A DNA stretch of 64,000 bases from Flavisolibacter ginsenosidimutans (lineage in GTDB: Bacteria; Bacteroidota; Bacteroidia; Chitinophagales; Chitinophagaceae), in NCBI RefSeq assembly GCF_007970805.1, contig NZ_CP042433.1, positions 1,984,001-2,048,000 on the forward strand, given 5' to 3'. The notes under the pieces were generated by a model. It was given only the letters and a program-made list of their open reading frames with translations, ran no database searches and was not told the origin of the DNA. The position numbers and the translations under genes are program-made. Shown in pieces: positions 17,219 through 26,431 of this stretch (positions within the stretch are counted from its first letter, which is position 1; the number at the start of each line of letters is the position of its first letter).

Positions 17219-18010
17219 TTATCCAAAGATAGCGTTCAGCAAACCGGCCAGCCGCACGCCGCCTTTTAGCAATTGCTCGTTCACGGATTTGATGTGACGG
17301 AAGTTGTAGTCGTAACTTAATTTCTGATCCTTCTCCGTGATCTCGGGATAAAGTGTTTCCGAAACCAGATAAGACTCCGTAATCCAATCCGCAATGGAGT
17401 TTTTTTGCCAGGCCTGCCGTTGCTTGAGCGTTGTGTGATTGATAGCTGCCGTGTATTCGGTATAACTCAATTGCTGAAAATTCACCAAAGCTTCATCCCA
17501 CACCGCGTGTAAATTGCTCTGATTGTTGAACCACAATACCCGCACACGGTTGCCACCTGCTGTTTCTTTTCCGCTGGCGTGAAGCGGCTGGTGCGCATCG
17601 CCCACAAAATGAATGAGCAGCTTCAAATAAAAACGCTTTTGGTCAAGCGAAAGACTTTTGGTCTTCAACTGCTTTACCACAAAATTCAGTTTTGTGTAAA
17701 GGTCAACGGCCGTGTCTTTCAGCAGGAAGGCTTTTGCGCTTTCCTTGCTTAACCCTCTCTCAAGATTGATGTAATGCCAGGGACTGAGGTAATTGTAGGT
17801 TGAATCGGATTTGATAAAGTCGGCCCAGTTTGCCGAGATGGCGATGCTTTCATCACCCAGTATTTTTTTTATTTCCGCACGGGCTTTTGCAGTAAGATAG
17901 CTGTCGGCAATTTCGCCCACAATGCGGTGGCCCAACACGCCCCAGGCAAGCGAATAAAAAGGCAGCGCAAAAAAGAAAAAAAGAAGAAGGATTTTGTTTA
18001 CAGGTTTCAT
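17219..18010 (-). CDS. S1/P1 nuclease
   Basis: This 263-residue secreted protein has a signal peptide whose cleavage would expose Trp23 (SLAWGVLGHR), the N-terminal zinc ligand of P1 nuclease. Further ligand motifs are the WADF and WHYINLE segments, LIHFVGDAHQPLHAS and NLHAVWDEALV. Members cut single-stranded nucleic acids, often for phosphate salvage. Together with the next gene it forms a tandem of the same superfamily. Confidence 0.88.
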   Translation of the reverse strand: MKPVNKILLLFFFFALPFYSLAWGVLGHRIVGEIADSYLTAKARAEIKKILGDESIAISANWADFIKSDSTYNYLSPWHYINLERGLSKESAKAFLLKDTAVDLYTKLNFVVKQLKTKSLSLDQKRFYLKLLIHFVGDAHQPLHASGKETAGGNRVRVLWFNNQSNLHAVWDEALVNFQQLSYTEYTAAINHTTLKQRQAWQKNSIADWITESYLVSETLYPEITEKDQKLSYDYNFRHIKSVNEQLLKGGVRLAGLLNAIFG

Positions 18011-18104
18011 AAAACGAATAATGATGAATACAGAAAGGCGTCAAATGTAAACGCTTTTGCTTTGAATGAATGATTTACAACCGTGCGATGGCTTGTGCGC
18101 AGGC

Positions 18105-19628
18105 TTACTTTGCAAAGGGCAATTCTTTCTTCAGGCTTTCATTGCCCGTGCGGTCAACGGCGCTTACTTGCACGTGCAGCAACGGTTGCTTCTTTCCCCC
18201 ACTCATCAGTGTCAACGGAAGCGTAACGCGTCTTTCATTCCGGTTCAGGATAACGTAATTCCAGGGTATATTTTGATATTGAAAATACACCATGCGGCGA
18301 AAGACGTCTTTTTCCGTTGACGGCAATAAAACAACGTTGAGCGAATCGCCCATCCGTTGAATTTTAGCCGTTGGCGCCGCAGGCGGAACGCTGTCTAACC
18401 ATGGGCTTGCAGGCACCAGTGCTCTTCGTTTGTAAGGTCCGTCGGTTAAAGTTTTCTGTAATGCGGCATTCTTTATCACCTGGCCAATGCTCCAGTGAAT
18501 CACGCCTTTGTCTTGCGGAAGCAAGCCTCTGTCCGTCATCAATTGATTCAACACTTCAAGCGTTGCCTTCCCGCTTGTGTCTCCCACGTTAATGCCCGGC
18601 CACAGGTGACGCTTCTTTGTATTCTCGTCGCGCCACCAACCCAGCAGCAAAGGAAAACTTGTGTTCATGCGGCTAATGGGCCAATACAGTTGTGGCGAGA
18701 AATAATCCACCCAGCCTTTGTTTAGCCAAAGTTTTGCGTCGGCGTACAAAATATCGTACTGATCAAAACAGCAAATGCCTTCGGGATAACCCGGTCGCCA
18801 GATGCCAAACGGACTCAAACCAAACTTCACCCACTTCTTTGTCTTTTTAATCTGCGTATAAAGATTGGCGATGAAAGAATTCACCGCCTCCCGCCGCCAG
18901 TCGCCGCGTGATAATTTACCGCCGGCTTTTTGATACGCAGCATAGCTTGCACTGTCTGGGAAATCTTCGCCCTTGTTGTATTCTTTATAAGGATAGAAAT
19001 AATCGTCGAAGTGAACGCCGTCAATGTCATAACGCTTAACGATGTCGAGAACAACGGCCGTGGCGTGTTCCTTTGTTCCTTTCAGGGAAGGATCGAACCA
19101 CCAATAGCCCGTGTCTTTTAACGGAAGAACGAGGGCCGGTTTTCTTTTGACAATCGAACTGTCGGTTACCGGCCCGCCTGCCGGATGATGCGCACGGTAA
19201 GGATTGAGCCACACGTGCAGTTCAAGCCCGCGGTCATGCGCCGCTTCCACCCAAAATTTCAAGGGATCGTAAAAAGGCTCCGGCGCTTTGCCTTGTGTGC
19301 CCGTTAAAAAATAACTCCAGGGCTCAAGGCTGCTTTGGTACAGCGCATCGGCTTGCGGCCTCACCTGAAAAACGACGGCGTTAAAATTATTTGCCTTTAA
19401 AAAATCAAGCAAGGCAACGGCTTCTTTTTGTTGGCTGTCAACCGGCAAACCGGGACGGCTCGGCCAGTTGATGTTGGCCACCGTTGCCACCCATGCGGCA
19501 CGAAATTCACGTTCGGCTTTTGGCAGCGCGGCCAGAACCGTTGGCGGGAAATTTTGTGCGTTTGTTGTTTGAATGAAAGAAAAAAGAACGAAGAGGAAAG
19601 GAAAACGGCGAAGAATTTTTTTCGTCAT
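18105..19628 (-). CDS. Family 10-like glycosylhydrolase (GHL10/DUF187)
   Basis: This 507-residue secreted protein has a signal peptide (FLFVLFSFIQTTNAQ). Its TIM-barrel motifs are typical of the GHL10 family: EFRAAWVATVANINWPSRPG at the start, HVWLNPYRAHH, YDIDGVHFDDYFYPY with adjacent acidic residues, and VDYFSPQLYWPI. A C-terminal beta domain follows after about residue 410. The family is assigned to glycan or peptidoglycan breakdown in some members, but the substrate here is unknown. The ATG was taken as MTKKILRRF; an in-frame ATG lies 7 codons earlier. Divergent from the GH9 gene. Confidence 0.82.
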   Translation of the reverse strand: MTKKILRRFPFLFVLFSFIQTTNAQNFPPTVLAALPKAEREFRAAWVATVANINWPSRPGLPVDSQQKEAVALLDFLKANNFNAVVFQVRPQADALYQSSLEPWSYFLTGTQGKAPEPFYDPLKFWVEAAHDRGLELHVWLNPYRAHHPAGGPVTDSSIVKRKPALVLPLKDTGYWWFDPSLKGTKEHATAVVLDIVKRYDIDGVHFDDYFYPYKEYNKGEDFPDSASYAAYQKAGGKLSRGDWRREAVNSFIANLYTQIKKTKKWVKFGLSPFGIWRPGYPEGICCFDQYDILYADAKLWLNKGWVDYFSPQLYWPISRMNTSFPLLLGWWRDENTKKRHLWPGINVGDTSGKATLEVLNQLMTDRGLLPQDKGVIHWSIGQVIKNAALQKTLTDGPYKRRALVPASPWLDSVPPAAPTAKIQRMGDSLNVVLLPSTEKDVFRRMVYFQYQNIPWNYVILNRNERRVTLPLTLMSGGKKQPLLHVQVSAVDRTGNESLKKELPFAK

Positions 19629-19700
19629 GGCGGTGAACTTGAACGCCAAACATAAATGGTTTTTGCGAAAGCGTTTCGCAGCGGAGTGAACAAAGATTTT

Positions 19701-19770
19701 TGTACCAGAAGTTCATTTTTCTATTAAGCATCGTTGCGTCGCACTCTTGTGCGCTTTGTACGCTGCGCAG
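19701..19770 (+). repeat. R1 element, single arm
   Basis: CGTTGCGTCGCACTCTTGTGCG at 19732-19753 is preceded by TACCAGAAGTTCATTTTT, the R1 left-half layout. It lies in the intergenic region upstream of the GH9 gene and produces a false N-terminal extension of that frame. Confidence 0.6.
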
Positions 19771-19843
19771 CAAAAAGCAAACGATAAATTTCTGCCTGTC
19801 GTTTCACTTTTTACCGCCAACTTTATCAGCATCATTAATCTTT

Positions 19844-21694
19844 ATGAAAAGGATTTTGTTTTATACCTCTATTGCTGCTTTCATTCTTCTCCTTGCCTCA
19901 TTTAAAAAAGATTCACCGCAAGCCTGGATACGCATCAACCTTCTCGGCTACAAACCTTCTTCGCCAAAAGTAGCCGTGTGGTGCGCAAAGAAAGACGCAA
20001 CGATAAAAACTTTTCAACTTCTTGATGCCACAACGAACAACGTTGTGCTGACAGGCAATGCAGGCAAAGCTTTTGGTGCATACGGACCTTTTTCGCAAAC
20101 CTATCGCCTCAATTTTTCATACTTTACAAAGCCTGGCACGTACAAATTAAAAGTTGGCGAAACCGAATCACCAACATTCAACATAGGCAATGACGTGTAC
20201 AAAGGCGCGGCAGATTTTTGTTTACGCTACATGCGCCAGCAGCGTTGCGGCTTCAATCCTTTTTTGAAAGACAGTTGCCACACCCACGGTTGTTACAGTT
20301 TGTACGGTGCAAAATCAGGCTTGCCCGACAGCACGCATTTGAACATTTGGGGCGGCTGGCACGACGCGAGTGATTACCTGCAATACAGCACCACGTCGGC
20401 CAACGCCACCTATCATTTGCTCGCTGCTTACCGCGATTTTCCAACTGTATTTACTGATGAAAAGTTAGCCAATGGTTTGGACGGCAAGAACGGTCTTGCC
20501 GATGTACTCGACGAAGCAAAGTGGGGATTGGACTGGCTCCTGCGTATGAATCCACGTGAAGGATGGATGTTCAACCAAATAGCCGATGACCGCGACCACA
20601 TGGGCATGAGAATACCAAAGGAAGATTCGTTTTATGGACGCGGCTACGAACGGCCAGCGTATTTCGTTTCCGGTGAGCCGCAGCAAAGAGGAAAGTTTAT
20701 GAATGCCACAACTGGCGTTTCTTCTACATCTGGAAAATTCGCAAGTGCGTTTGCATTAGGTAATATGATTTTTCGAATACGTGATTCTGCTTTTGCAAAG
20801 ACATTATTTTATAAAGCAAAGTCAGCGTATCGTTACTACAACGAAAAAGAAGGCGTATCACAAACTGCATCCGTAAAATCACCTTACATCTATGCGGAAG
20901 AAAACTGGACTGATGACAAGGAGTTAGGATGGGCAAGCATTTGCCAAATGGATTTAGAAAACGGAACTGGTAATTGCGGCAATCAATTCGATGGTTTAAT
21001 GTATTGGCCAAAAAAAGAAGCGATTACTCCCTGGCTTGGCAAAGACACTGCAAACCATTACCAATGGTATCCTTTTATAAACATTGGTCATTATGAAACG
21101 GCTAAACTCATAAAAAGAGAGTTGAGCAAACCAAATCCTAAAATTAATTTTTCAATCATCACCGGCTATTACAAAACCGGCATTGAAAGAGTTTGGGCTA
21201 AAGCAAAACAAAATGCTTTCTATCGCGGAGTGCCATTTATCTGGTGCAGCAACAACCTCACAACCGCCTTCGCCATTCAATGTTATTGGTACAAGAAATT
21301 AACAAAGGACAAAATCTTTGAAGAATTTGAACAGGCAAACTTTGACTGGATTTTTGGCTGCAATCCCTGGGGCACGTCAATGGTTTACGGCCTGCCCGCG
21401 AATGGCGATACACCAACCGATCCGCATTCGGCCTTCACGCACATCGGCCATTACCCCATTGACGGTGGTTTGGTGGACGGCCCGGTTTATACCAGCATCT
21501 ATAAAAATCTCATCGGCATCAAGCTTTACGAGCCCGATGAATACGAAGCGTTTCAAAGTGGCCTTGCGGTTTACCACGACGACTACGGCGATTACAGCAC
21601 CAACGAGCCCACGATGGACGGCACGGCTTCGCTCATTTATTTGCTTGCGGCCAAAGAAGCCGAAGTGAAACAACACCTTTCAAAAAAGAAATAA
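19844..21694 (+). CDS. Glycoside hydrolase family 9 (endoglucanase-like)
   Basis: This 616-residue secreted protein has a membrane or signal helix (ILFYTSIAAFILLLASF), an N-terminal Ig-like domain (INLLGYKPSSPKVAVW, CelD_N type) and a large alpha/alpha barrel. The catalytic Asp region is visible as WGGWHDASDYLQY, and the general acid Glu near the end as YSTNEPTMDGTASLIYLLA. Family members cleave beta-1,4-glucans. Length is normal. The ATG was placed at the signal sequence, because the 48 codons upstream are repeat-derived. Next to a second secreted glycosidase and nagA. Confidence 0.9.
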   Translation: MKRILFYTSIAAFILLLASFKKDSPQAWIRINLLGYKPSSPKVAVWCAKKDATIKTFQLLDATTNNVVLTGNAGKAFGAYGPFSQTYRLNFSYFTKPGTYKLKVGETESPTFNIGNDVYKGAADFCLRYMRQQRCGFNPFLKDSCHTHGCYSLYGAKSGLPDSTHLNIWGGWHDASDYLQYSTTSANATYHLLAAYRDFPTVFTDEKLANGLDGKNGLADVLDEAKWGLDWLLRMNPREGWMFNQIADDRDHMGMRIPKEDSFYGRGYERPAYFVSGEPQQRGKFMNATTGVSSTSGKFASAFALGNMIFRIRDSAFAKTLFYKAKSAYRYYNEKEGVSQTASVKSPYIYAEENWTDDKELGWASICQMDLENGTGNCGNQFDGLMYWPKKEAITPWLGKDTANHYQWYPFINIGHYETAKLIKRELSKPNPKINFSIITGYYKTGIERVWAKAKQNAFYRGVPFIWCSNNLTTAFAIQCYWYKKLTKDKIFEEFEQANFDWIFGCNPWGTSMVYGLPANGDTPTDPHSAFTHIGHYPIDGGLVDGPVYTSIYKNLIGIKLYEPDEYEAFQSGLAVYHDDYGDYSTNEPTMDGTASLIYLLAAKEAEVKQHLSKKK

Positions 21695-21736
21695 GAGCGG
21701 CACAAAACATCTGCCCTTTATTTCCCACATTTGATT

Positions 21737-22840
21737 ATGATTACGGCATTAACCAACGGCATTTTATTTACCGGAACGGAAAGGATTGAAAACAAAGCTT
21801 TGTTGTTTGACGAGGAAGGCATCAGGGAAATCGTCGGAAACAACAAGATACCCACCGATGCAACAATCATTGATTGCAAAGGTGTCTATGTTGCACCGGG
21901 ACTGATTGACTTGCAGATTTACGGTGCCGGCGGTTACCTCTTCTCTGCAAAACCATCCGCAGAAGCTTTGCAAGCCATCACCGATGCCATTGTGCAGAGC
22001 GGCACCACAAGCTTTTTGCTTACGCTTGCCACCAACTCTGTTCCCATTTACCGCGACGCGATTCATACCGTGCGGTACAATCCGCATCCGGCTTTGTTGG
22101 GCCTGCATCTGGAAGGCCCGTATATCAATCAAGAGAAAAAAGGCGCACACCTTGAAGAATTTATTAAGGTGCCAACAACCGAAGAAGTAGAAGCCATGTG
22201 CGACGAGGCCCAAGGCATTTTAAAAATGGTGACGCTTGCACCAGAAGTAACCGATCCTTCTGTAATTCGGCTTTTGGTAAACAATGGTGTAATAGTTTCG
22301 GCGGGACACAGCAACGCCACTTACGAAGAAGGCCTGAAAGGTTTTGAAGCCGGCATTCAAACCGTCACGCATTTTTTCAACGCGATGTCTTCCCTGCACC
22401 ACCGCGCCACCGGCCTGCCCGGCGCAACAGCGGTAGCCAATGTTTATGCCAGCATTATAGCTGACGGCATTCACGTAGATTATTCTACCGTCGTTCTAAG
22501 TAAAAAAATGCTTGGCGAAAAACTTTTTCTCATTACCGACGCGGTGGAAGAAAGTTCGGAAGGCCCTTACCTGCACGTAAAAACCGAAGACCGCTTTACA
22601 CTGCCCGACGGAACGCTTTCAGGCTCAAAACTTACCTTGTTGCAAGCCGTAAAAAATTGCGTGCAGCATTGCAGCATTCCCTTGGACGAAGCCCTGCGCA
22701 TGGCTTCTACTTATCCCGCCAATCTTCTCGGCACACAAGATTTGGGAAGATTCGAAGCCGGCGCAAAAGCCAACATTCTTTTGTTTGATGAAGACTTCAA
22801 CGTCCTCGGCGTTTACCTTGAAGGAAAGAATCAACAGTAA
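21737..22840 (+). CDS. nagA: N-acetylglucosamine-6-phosphate deacetylase
   Basis: This 367-residue amidohydrolase removes acetate from GlcNAc-6-P, feeding amino sugars from chitin or peptidoglycan into glycolysis. Metal and catalytic motifs are visible: HLEGPYINQEKKGAH (Glu), SAGHSNATYEEG (His), TVTHFFNAMSSLHHR (His) and LITDAVEES (catalytic Asp). The ATG at 21737 was chosen over a TTG two codons upstream. No nagB or sugar transporter adjoins it. Confidence 0.92.
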   Translation: MITALTNGILFTGTERIENKALLFDEEGIREIVGNNKIPTDATIIDCKGVYVAPGLIDLQIYGAGGYLFSAKPSAEALQAITDAIVQSGTTSFLLTLATNSVPIYRDAIHTVRYNPHPALLGLHLEGPYINQEKKGAHLEEFIKVPTTEEVEAMCDEAQGILKMVTLAPEVTDPSVIRLLVNNGVIVSAGHSNATYEEGLKGFEAGIQTVTHFFNAMSSLHHRATGLPGATAVANVYASIIADGIHVDYSTVVLSKKMLGEKLFLITDAVEESSEGPYLHVKTEDRFTLPDGTLSGSKLTLLQAVKNCVQHCSIPLDEALRMASTYPANLLGTQDLGRFEAGAKANILLFDEDFNVLGVYLEGKNQQ

Positions 22841-22844
22841 TTAG

Positions 22845-22980
22845 ATGACAGATGGGAGTGAAGGGTGATGGTGTTGATCGTTGGCCGTTGGCCGAAGAGA
22901 AACTCTATCTTGAAATTTCTATCAACGAACAACGGCCAACGGTTCCTGCTGTCATCCGTCATCGTTCATCCCTCATCCCC
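22845..22980. repeat. Double word palindrome (GTTGGCCGTTGG and GATGACAGATGG types)
   Basis: The inner arms GTTGATCGTTGGCCGTTG (from 22872) and CAACGAACAACGGCCAAC (from 22923) pair. The outer arms GATGACAGATGGGAGTG (left) and TGTCATCCGTCATCG (right) also pair imperfectly. It fills most of the gap between nagA and the yidC promoter. Confidence 0.7.
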
Positions 22981-23058
22981 CAGCTTAAAGATTTCTTAAA
23001 AAAGCCGGCTGCCCTGTTTTGCTGCGACCGAAGCCTGCGGCCTCTTCTTTAATCAAAA

Positions 23059-23087
23059 TTGAAACTTGCCGCCAACTGCTATCTTTG
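23059..23087 (+). promoter_or_regulatory. Promoter of yidC
   Basis: TTG at 23059-23061 and TATCTTTG at 23080-23087 fit the Bacteroidota -33/-7 pattern with an 18-base spacer. The ATG is 22 bases downstream. Confidence 0.55.
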
Positions 23088-23109
23088 CCGCCTTTAATAA
23101 GGATACAGA

Positions 23110-24948
23110 ATGAAGTTTGACCGCAATACCGTTATTGGTTTTGTTCTTCTTGCGCTGCTTTTCTTGGGCATGTTTTGGTTTAACAGCAAGGAACAAAACC
23201 GCTATCTCGCCGAGAAACACAAAACAGACGAGATAAAAAGAATTCAGGACAGCACCAAAAGAGCGACTGACTCAATAGCCCGCTTTCAACAACTGGACAC
23301 ATTAAAAACACCGGTGCAGGTTGTGCATACCGCAGCCGACAGCGCCGGTTTTCAGCAGGCCTTGCAAGGAACCGAGGCAACAACGACCGCTGAAAACGAT
23401 TTGATCAAAGTGGTGTTCACCAACAAAGGCGGACAACCCAAGCTGGTAGAATTGAAAAAATTCAAAGGCCCTGACAGCTCGGACGTGAAGTTGGGCGCTA
23501 CCGATTTCGACCGCATCAATTACACCATTGCGGCCGCGCAAAACAAAACCGTTGCCGTTGACAGCCTTTATTTTTCAGCACCTGAAAAAGCAACGGCAGC
23601 CGATGGTTCAACAACGGTTACGTACCGTGCCCGTTCCGCCGAAGGCAAAGAGATCGTTCACCAGTTTGTGATTCACCCGAACAATTACATGGTGGACTTT
23701 ACCATCAGCATTGACGGGGCGCAACAAGTAATTGGCGGCAATACGCTCAACCTCACCTGGCAGGCCAATGCGGTGCAGCAACAAAAAGACATTTCTTACG
23801 AAAGAGGGCAGTCGAAAATCGGTTACCGCTTCGAGGGCAATTTTGACAATCATACCGCCATTGGCGGCGGCAGCAAGGAGTTCAAAAGCACGGTAAACTG
23901 GGTGGCCGTAAAGCAACAGTTTTTCAATTATACCCTGTTGGCCAAAAACGGTTTTAGCAGCGGCAATCTTATTTGGTCGGCGCCTACCGACAGCAGCAAC
24001 ATTGTGGCGCAAGCAACGGCCAACATGCAATTGCCTTTGCAAAACAACAAAGCCGAACTGGCTTTTTATTACGGCCCGAACGATTACACCACGCTAAAGC
24101 AATACCACAACGACATGGAAGACATGGTGGATTTGGGCAGCGGCATGTTTGCCTTTGTCAAATACATCAACCGCTTCATCATCCTTCCGGCCTTTAATTT
24201 TTTCAGCAAGTTTACGCCCAACTACGGCATTGCCATTTTGCTGCTTACGCTTCTCATTCGGTTAATCATTTCGCCGTTAACGTACAGCAGTTATTTGAGC
24301 GGCGCCAAAATGAAAGTCTTACGACCGGAGATTGAGCAACTGAAAGTTAAAACTGGCGGCGACCAGCAGGCCATGAGCATGGAGCAAATGAAGCTCTTTC
24401 GCGAAGCCGGCGTAAACCCGCTGGGTGGCTGTATTCCGGCGTTGTTTCAAGTCCCGATTTTCTTTGCCCTGTACAGCTTTTTTAACTCCAACGTGGCCTT
24501 GCGCGGACAAGGTTTTTTGTGGGCGAACGACCTTTCGCAGTACGACTCCATCTTCCACATCCCGTTCAGCATTCCGCTCTACGGCGACCACGTAAGTTTG
24601 TTCACCATCACCGCGGTTCTCACGTCTTTCCTCATTTCGCTTTACAGCATGAGCATGACGCCCGACCAAGGCAATCCGGTGATGAAGTACATGCCGTACT
24701 TTTTCCCTTTCATCCTGTTGTTTGTGTTCAACAAATTGCCCGCGGGTTTAACCTGGTACTACACGGTATCAAACCTGATTACGCTGGGCTTGCAGTTCGT
24801 CATTCAGACTTACATCATTGACCACGACAAGATCCTGGCAAAAATGGAAGCCAACCGCAAAAAGCCCAAGACGAAAAGCAAGTGGGCCGAACGGATGGAG
24901 CAGATGCAGGAGCAACAAAAGCAAGTGCAGCAGCAACGAAAGAAATAA
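23110..24948 (+). CDS. yidC: Membrane protein insertase YidC
   Basis: This 612-residue Oxa1-family insertase places proteins into the inner membrane with or without SecYEG. It has an N-terminal membrane helix (TVIGFVLLALLFLGMFWF), a periplasmic beta domain to about residue 360, then the conserved five-helix core (YGIAILLLTLLIRLIISPLTY; FREAGVNPLGGCIPALFQVPIFFALYSFF; PYFFPFILLFVFNKLPAGLTWYY) and a basic tail rich in Lys and Gln. Full length. It has its own promoter and a strong terminator. Confidence 0.95.
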   Translation: MKFDRNTVIGFVLLALLFLGMFWFNSKEQNRYLAEKHKTDEIKRIQDSTKRATDSIARFQQLDTLKTPVQVVHTAADSAGFQQALQGTEATTTAENDLIKVVFTNKGGQPKLVELKKFKGPDSSDVKLGATDFDRINYTIAAAQNKTVAVDSLYFSAPEKATAADGSTTVTYRARSAEGKEIVHQFVIHPNNYMVDFTISIDGAQQVIGGNTLNLTWQANAVQQQKDISYERGQSKIGYRFEGNFDNHTAIGGGSKEFKSTVNWVAVKQQFFNYTLLAKNGFSSGNLIWSAPTDSSNIVAQATANMQLPLQNNKAELAFYYGPNDYTTLKQYHNDMEDMVDLGSGMFAFVKYINRFIILPAFNFFSKFTPNYGIAILLLTLLIRLIISPLTYSSYLSGAKMKVLRPEIEQLKVKTGGDQQAMSMEQMKLFREAGVNPLGGCIPALFQVPIFFALYSFFNSNVALRGQGFLWANDLSQYDSIFHIPFSIPLYGDHVSLFTITAVLTSFLISLYSMSMTPDQGNPVMKYMPYFFPFILLFVFNKLPAGLTWYYTVSNLITLGLQFVIQTYIIDHDKILAKMEANRKKPKTKSKWAERMEQMQEQQKQVQQQRKK

Positions 24949-24967
24949 TTACGCATTCAAATACTTC

Positions 24968-25006
24968 AAAGCCCAATCAGACTTCATGATTGGGCTTTTT
25001 CTTTTA
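24968..25006 (+). terminator. Terminator of yidC
   Basis: AAAGCCCAATCA pairs with TGATTGGGCTTT across 7 bases and continues into TTTCTTTT. The end of the T run is shared with the left boundary of an R1 element. Confidence 0.85.
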
Positions 25007-25205
25007 TGAACCAAGCGTTCACCTATTTATTTAGCTTTCGTTGCGTCGCACTCTTGTACGTTCGGTAAGTCTATTCAGCGCCGTCAGGCGCTGCATCTTG
25101 GTAGAAGATGACGAGCAGACAATACCTCACGGCTCCGTAGGAGCCGAATGAAGAGTGCGACGCAACAGGCGATGCCATGAAAAACAAAAGCCCGGTACAT
25201 AAAAA
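25003..25205. repeat. R1 interspersed palindromic element, full copy
   Basis: GTTGCGTCGCACTCT at 25040-25054 pairs with AGAGTGCGACGCAAC at 25152-25166. The outer ends are TTTTATGAACCAAGC and GCCCGGTACATAAAAA. Between the arms lie three small hairpins (GCGCC-GTCA-GGCGC, CATCTT-GGTA-GAAGATG, GGCTCC-GTA-GGAGCC). No coding potential is seen. The 150 bases that follow contain CTTTG/GCGTC-rich words but no clear feature. Confidence 0.7.
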
Positions 25206-25351
25206 TTTCTTTGTGCCTTTGCCGCTTCGCGTCTTTGCGTGAAGCCTTCTTCCTGCGCCGCATTTCATACGTCCTTTTCTTCAACTCATACACAGCCTTC
25301 TTTCTCCTGCGAATGCGCGGGAATAGCTTGCAGCCAATTCAAACACAGCTT

Positions 25352-25597
25352 ATGAAACAGAAAGACGCTGCCACGCTACTGAACGCAACGGCCATTGTGT
25401 TGCTGTTGCTGGCCTCCGTTGTTTTTCATGTACAGCGGGCATTGAACGCAAAAAAGAAGACACCGGCCGCCTTTGGCAAAAGCCTGCATTTTTCGGAGGC
25501 GGCTTGCTGCGCTACGTTTCTTCCTGCGTTTCCCGCGCTGTTGCTCACACACGAAAATTTCTCTCACCATAAACCAAACCAAAAATGCGTAATGTAA
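25352..25597 (+). CDS. Doubtful small membrane protein
   Basis: This 81-codon frame begins with a plausible ATG and encodes one hydrophobic segment (NATAIVLLLLASVVFHV) followed by Lys-rich and His-rich parts. It overlaps the cytochrome c gene by 13 bases. I recognise no family. It may be a chance frame. Confidence 0.25.
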   Translation: MKQKDAATLLNATAIVLLLLASVVFHVQRALNAKKKTPAAFGKSLHFSEAACCATFLPAFPALLLTHENFSHHKPNQKCVM

Positions 25598-26175
25598 ATG
25601 CCGCCGCGGCCCTTGCCGCCATCGTTCTTGCAGGCGCCTTGTATGCCTGCAGCAACGCCAAATCATCAGAAAAAAAAGAAGAGCCCATCCCGACCCAGGC
25701 CGAAATGGTAAAGCGCGGCGAGTACCTCGTGAACAGCATTGGCTGCGACGATTGTCACTCTCCCAAACGAATGGGCGCACACGGTCCCGAAGTAATTCCT
25801 GAAACACGCTTCGGCGGCTACCCCGCAAGCCGTCCTGTTGTAAAACCCGATGGAGCAGACCTGAAAAAAGGTTACATGATGCTGGGCGGTGACCTGACTT
25901 CCGCGGTTGGTCCCTGGGGCATCTCCTTTGCCGCCAACATCAGTTCAGACGAAACCGGCATCGGAAACTGGACGGAGCAAAATTTTATCACCGCCATTCG
26001 TCACGGAAAGTCAAAAGGCTTGGAGAACGGCCGCGACTTGTTGCCGCCCATGCCCTGGTTCAACTTTGCCAAGCTTACCGACGAAGATCTAAAGTCCGTC
26101 TTTGCATATTTAAAAAGCACCACACCTGTCTCAAACGTAGTGCCCGCGCCTATTCCGCCAACCGGCGCGAAGTAG
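25585..26175 (+). CDS. Cytochrome c lipoprotein
   Basis: This 196-residue protein carries a lipoprotein signal (AGALYACS, Cys22) and a single haem c site, CDDCH (Cys54, Cys57, His58). The likely distal Met lies in LLPPMPWFNF. The C-terminal ADxxxVxxYL-like helix (LTDEDLKSVFAYLKS) is typical of class I cytochromes. It probably accepts electrons at the periplasmic face for an oxidase or dehydrogenase, but no partner gene adjoins it. Confidence 0.85.
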   Translation: MRNVNAAAALAAIVLAGALYACSNAKSSEKKEEPIPTQAEMVKRGEYLVNSIGCDDCHSPKRMGAHGPEVIPETRFGGYPASRPVVKPDGADLKKGYMMLGGDLTSAVGPWGISFAANISSDETGIGNWTEQNFITAIRHGKSKGLENGRDLLPPMPWFNFAKLTDEDLKSVFAYLKSTTPVSNVVPAPIPPTGAK

Positions 26176-26179
26176 CGGA

Positions 26180-26298
26180 AAGCAATCAGCAATGAGCAAT
26201 TGGCAATGGACAGCCCTGGTGTGATTGGTACGTCATTACCATAACGATGGTTTCGTTTGGATGCGTACCGGTTGCTTGTTGCTCATTGCTGATTGCTT
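26180..26298. repeat. Word palindrome (CAATCAGCAATGAGCAA type)
   Basis: A 20-base arm, AAGCAATCAGCAATGAGCAA at 26180-26199, is exactly complementary to 26279-26298. An inner pair, GGTACG and CGTACC, is nested inside. It begins 5 bases after the cytochrome c stop, upstream of the kinase operon. Confidence 0.8.
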
Positions 26299-26431
26299 AT
26301 TTCTAACAGGCGATTGCTATTTTTTTATCATGCAATTCATACGCGGTTTTCCACAGTTCATCCAACCGAAAGAAAGAGCCGTAACGACGGTCACGTTTTG
26401 TACGGAGAAAACTCGGTAATTTGAAATACAG

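Noticed and set aside
25003-25205. Possible CRISPR array because of repeated short palindromes
   Set aside because: The units differ from each other, spacing is irregular, and no cas genes occur in the window.
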